DNA of 34,327 nucleotides from NCBI GenBank assembly GCA_000437275.1, contig FR899728.1:44391-78717 (forward strand). The letters are read 5' to 3'. The notes under the pieces are model-generated. The model worked only from the letters and a program-made list of their open reading frames with translations, did no database searches and was not told the DNA's origin. The position numbers and the translations under genes are program-made. Below are positions 32,867-34,327 of this stretch, piece by piece (the first letter of the stretch is position 1; every line of letters starts with the position of its first letter). Source of the DNA: Clostridium sp. CAG:411 (GTDB lineage Bacteria; Bacillota; Clostridia; Lachnospirales; Lachnospiraceae).

Positions 32867-33277
32867 ATGGTAAAAAAGAAGACGTTATGGATTGCAGGAG
32901 TAGGATTGTTATTAGTGATTTGTGCTATGGCGGTATTTTTCTATCAAAATAAAGGAAAGAAAAGTCAAATGGAAACCAAGTCGAAAAAACAGAGTGTACT
33001 ATTGGATAAACAAATCTTAGAACCCAAGGGGGTGCTGTGTGATTATAGAGAAAACAGTGATGGAACATGGTCAGCAGACGGTAGAATATATCAACACAAA
33101 GTTATGTTGACAGGAAAATTACCTAGTGCAGAAGGGACGACAACGTACATTGTATTGACAAATGATGAGAATATTACGTTTGAAGAAGTAGGAAAATCAT
33201 TTTATTCATCCAATAGTGCAGATTTGTTGAATCCTGAAAAGGCATGTGTGGTTCAATGGATTGAAAAGGATGAGTAA
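32867..33277 (+). CDS. Membrane-anchored small protein of the ABC operon
   Basis: 136 residues, 12 nt after the ATPase gene. An N-terminal membrane helix (TLWIAGVGLLLVICAMAVFF) is followed by a basic linker and an extracytoplasmic domain of about 90 residues (GVLCDYRENSDGTWSADGRI, YIVLTNDENITFEEVGKSFY). The cysteine in VICAM does not fit a lipobox, so a plain membrane anchor is more likely than a lipoprotein. No family is recognised. As the last gene of the operon it might be an immunity or adaptor component; this is inference from position. Confidence 0.7.
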   Translation: MVKKKTLWIAGVGLLLVICAMAVFFYQNKGKKSQMETKSKKQSVLLDKQILEPKGVLCDYRENSDGTWSADGRIYQHKVMLTGKLPSAEGTTTYIVLTNDENITFEEVGKSFYSSNSADLLNPEKACVVQWIEKDE

Positions 33278-33381
33278 AAAGTGATAGAAATTTGTTGTAT
33301 AACAAGGCATAGTACAAGCCTGTTGCGCATTAGTTTTCATTTTTCCGGCTATGATTATTGAAAATATATTTCATACAAAAC

Positions 33382-33410
33382 TTGACGTAGGAAATGTCAA
33401 GTAGTAAACT
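33382..33410 (+). promoter_or_regulatory. Putative ilvE promoter with inverted repeat
   Basis: TTGACG (33382-33387), 17 nt, TAAACT (33405-33410). CTTGAC (33381-33386) and GTCAAG (33396-33401) form an inverted repeat covering the -35 and spacer. The 183 nt between the previous gene and ilvE are too short and unstructured for a T-box; a weak hairpin (AACAAGGC / GCCTGTT) lies near 33300-33325. Confidence 0.45.
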
Positions 33411-33460
33411 ATGTATAGACGTCAGAAGAAGCATTAAGCGAAAAGAAAGGAAGCGTTAAT

Positions 33461-34327
33461 ATGGACAGTAATTTAGACTGGGGAAAATTGGGATTTGGAT
33501 ATCGCCAGACAAATAAGAGATATGTATCAAACTTTAAAAATGGAGCGTGGGATGATGGTGTGATGACCGCAGATGATACAGTCACAATTAGTGAATGCGC
33601 AGGCGTGTTACAGTATTGTCAGGCTTGTTTTGAAGGAATGAAGGCATATCGTACAGAGGATGGACGTATTGTAACATTCCGCCCGGATTTAAATGCAAAG
33701 AGAATGGCAGATTCTGCAAGAAGATTGGAGATGCCAGCGTTCCCAGAGGATCGTTTTCTTGATGCGATTGATAAAGTAGTTGCTGCAAATAAGGAATTTG
33801 TACCTCCATATGGATCAGGAGCAACTTTATATATCAGACCTTATATGTTTGGAAGTAGCGCTGTAATTGGTGTAAAACCAGCAGAAGAGTATCAGTTTAG
33901 AACATTTTGTACACCAGTTGGTCCTTACTTTAAGGGCGGTGCAAAGCCAATTACAATCCGCGTAAGTGATTATGATCGTGCAGCACCTAACGGAACAGGA
34001 CATATTAAAGCAGGTCTTAACTATGCTATGAGTTTACATGCGATTGTAGAAGCACACGAACAGGGATTTGATGAAAATATGTATTTGGATGCTGCTACAA
34101 GAACAAAAGTAGAAGAGACAGGTGGAGCAAACTTTATTTTTGTAACTGCAGATAATAAGGTTGTAACTCCTAAGTCAAATAGTATCTTACCATCTATCAC
34201 ACGTCGTTCTTTGATGTATGTTGCAAAAGAATACTTAGGATTAGAAGTAGAAGAAAGAGAAGTATACTTTGACGAAGTAAAAGATTTTGTAGAATGTGGA
34301 CTTTGTGGTACAGCCGCTGTTATTTCA
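33461..34327 (+). CDS. ilvE: Branched-chain amino-acid aminotransferase (3' end outside window)
   Basis: 289 codons are visible and the frame stays open at the window edge; the family is usually about 340-360 residues. It is a PLP fold-type IV enzyme interconverting Leu, Ile and Val with their 2-oxo acids. Visible motifs: CFEGMKAYRTEDG, FRPDLNAKRM, LYIRPYMFG, GHIKAGLNYAMSL with the PLP lysine Lys183, and VEETGGANFIFV. AAAGGAAG lies before the ATG. This long-type IlvE resembles the BCAT group of Firmicutes. Confidence 0.95.
   Translation, partial: MDSNLDWGKLGFGYRQTNKRYVSNFKNGAWDDGVMTADDTVTISECAGVLQYCQACFEGMKAYRTEDGRIVTFRPDLNAKRMADSARRLEMPAFPEDRFLDAIDKVVAANKEFVPPYGSGATLYIRPYMFGSSAVIGVKPAEEYQFRTFCTPVGPYFKGGAKPITIRVSDYDRAAPNGTGHIKAGLNYAMSLHAIVEAHEQGFDENMYLDAATRTKVEETGGANFIFVTADNKVVTPKSNSILPSITRRSLMYVAKEYLGLEVEEREVYFDEVKDFVECGLCGTAAVIS

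Noticed and set aside
33278..33460. T-box leader for ilvE
   Set aside because: The interval is too short and lacks the T-box sequence and specifier stem.
1..34327. tRNA, rRNA, CRISPR arrays, transposases or insertion sequences
   Set aside because: None recognised; the direct repeats found are local promoter or gene duplications, not spacer arrays.

Overview
The window is a low-GC Gram-positive chromosome segment, most probably from a gut Lachnospiraceae (Clostridia) relative. This rests on AT-rich codon use, strong AGGAGG-type ribosome binding sites, a type III glutamine synthetase, secreted proteins with starch-binding, Big-like and fibronectin III modules, and an F-type ATP synthase operon. 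The genus is not resolved.

Layout. 1-3300 is an AT-rich accessory patch with few genes: a DinD-like protein, a small membrane-protein gene that has lost its start codon, a ribbon-helix-helix-like protein and a HicB antitoxin with no visible HicA. 3491-6954 holds two secreted proteins: a caspase-like peptidase fused to three starch-binding-like modules, and a signal peptide/TP-rich linker/Fn3 protein. 7011-8792 (minus) is a GT-C-like polytopic membrane protein behind a promoter containing an 18-bp perfect palindrome. 9273-16652 holds glgB with an unusual charged tail, an MscS channel, glnN with a textbook promoter, and a Big-domain polysaccharide deacetylase. 16840-18127 (minus) carries a small proline/glutamate-rich protein and fabH. 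18415-19458 is a stand-alone 5'-3' exonuclease. 19941-26729 is the ATP synthase operon in the order atpB-atpE-atpE-(31-aa membrane peptide)-atpF-H-A-G-D-C. The two c-subunit genes encode identical proteins and share a duplicated leader; the small ORF has its own Shine-Dalgarno.

26827-33277 looks like one regulated module and is the strongest candidate for an undescribed system. An AgrC/AgrA-like pair (GHKL kinase plus LytTR regulator, minus strand) is divergent from an operon encoding a 134-aa Sec-type secreted protein, two FtsX/MacB-like permeases, a MacB/LolD-type ATPase and a membrane-anchored 136-aa protein. The operon promoter is bracketed by two copies of a 29-bp repeat. An inverted repeat brackets the kinase promoter. 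An 18-aa four-cysteine ORF with a perfect Shine-Dalgarno lies between the two arms, and a hairpin separates the secreted-protein gene from the transporter genes. The arrangement resembles a regulated bacteriocin-type or secreted-effector locus, but the secreted protein matches no family I can name with confidence. The window ends inside ilvE.

All calls come from reading the sequence; no database search was possible.
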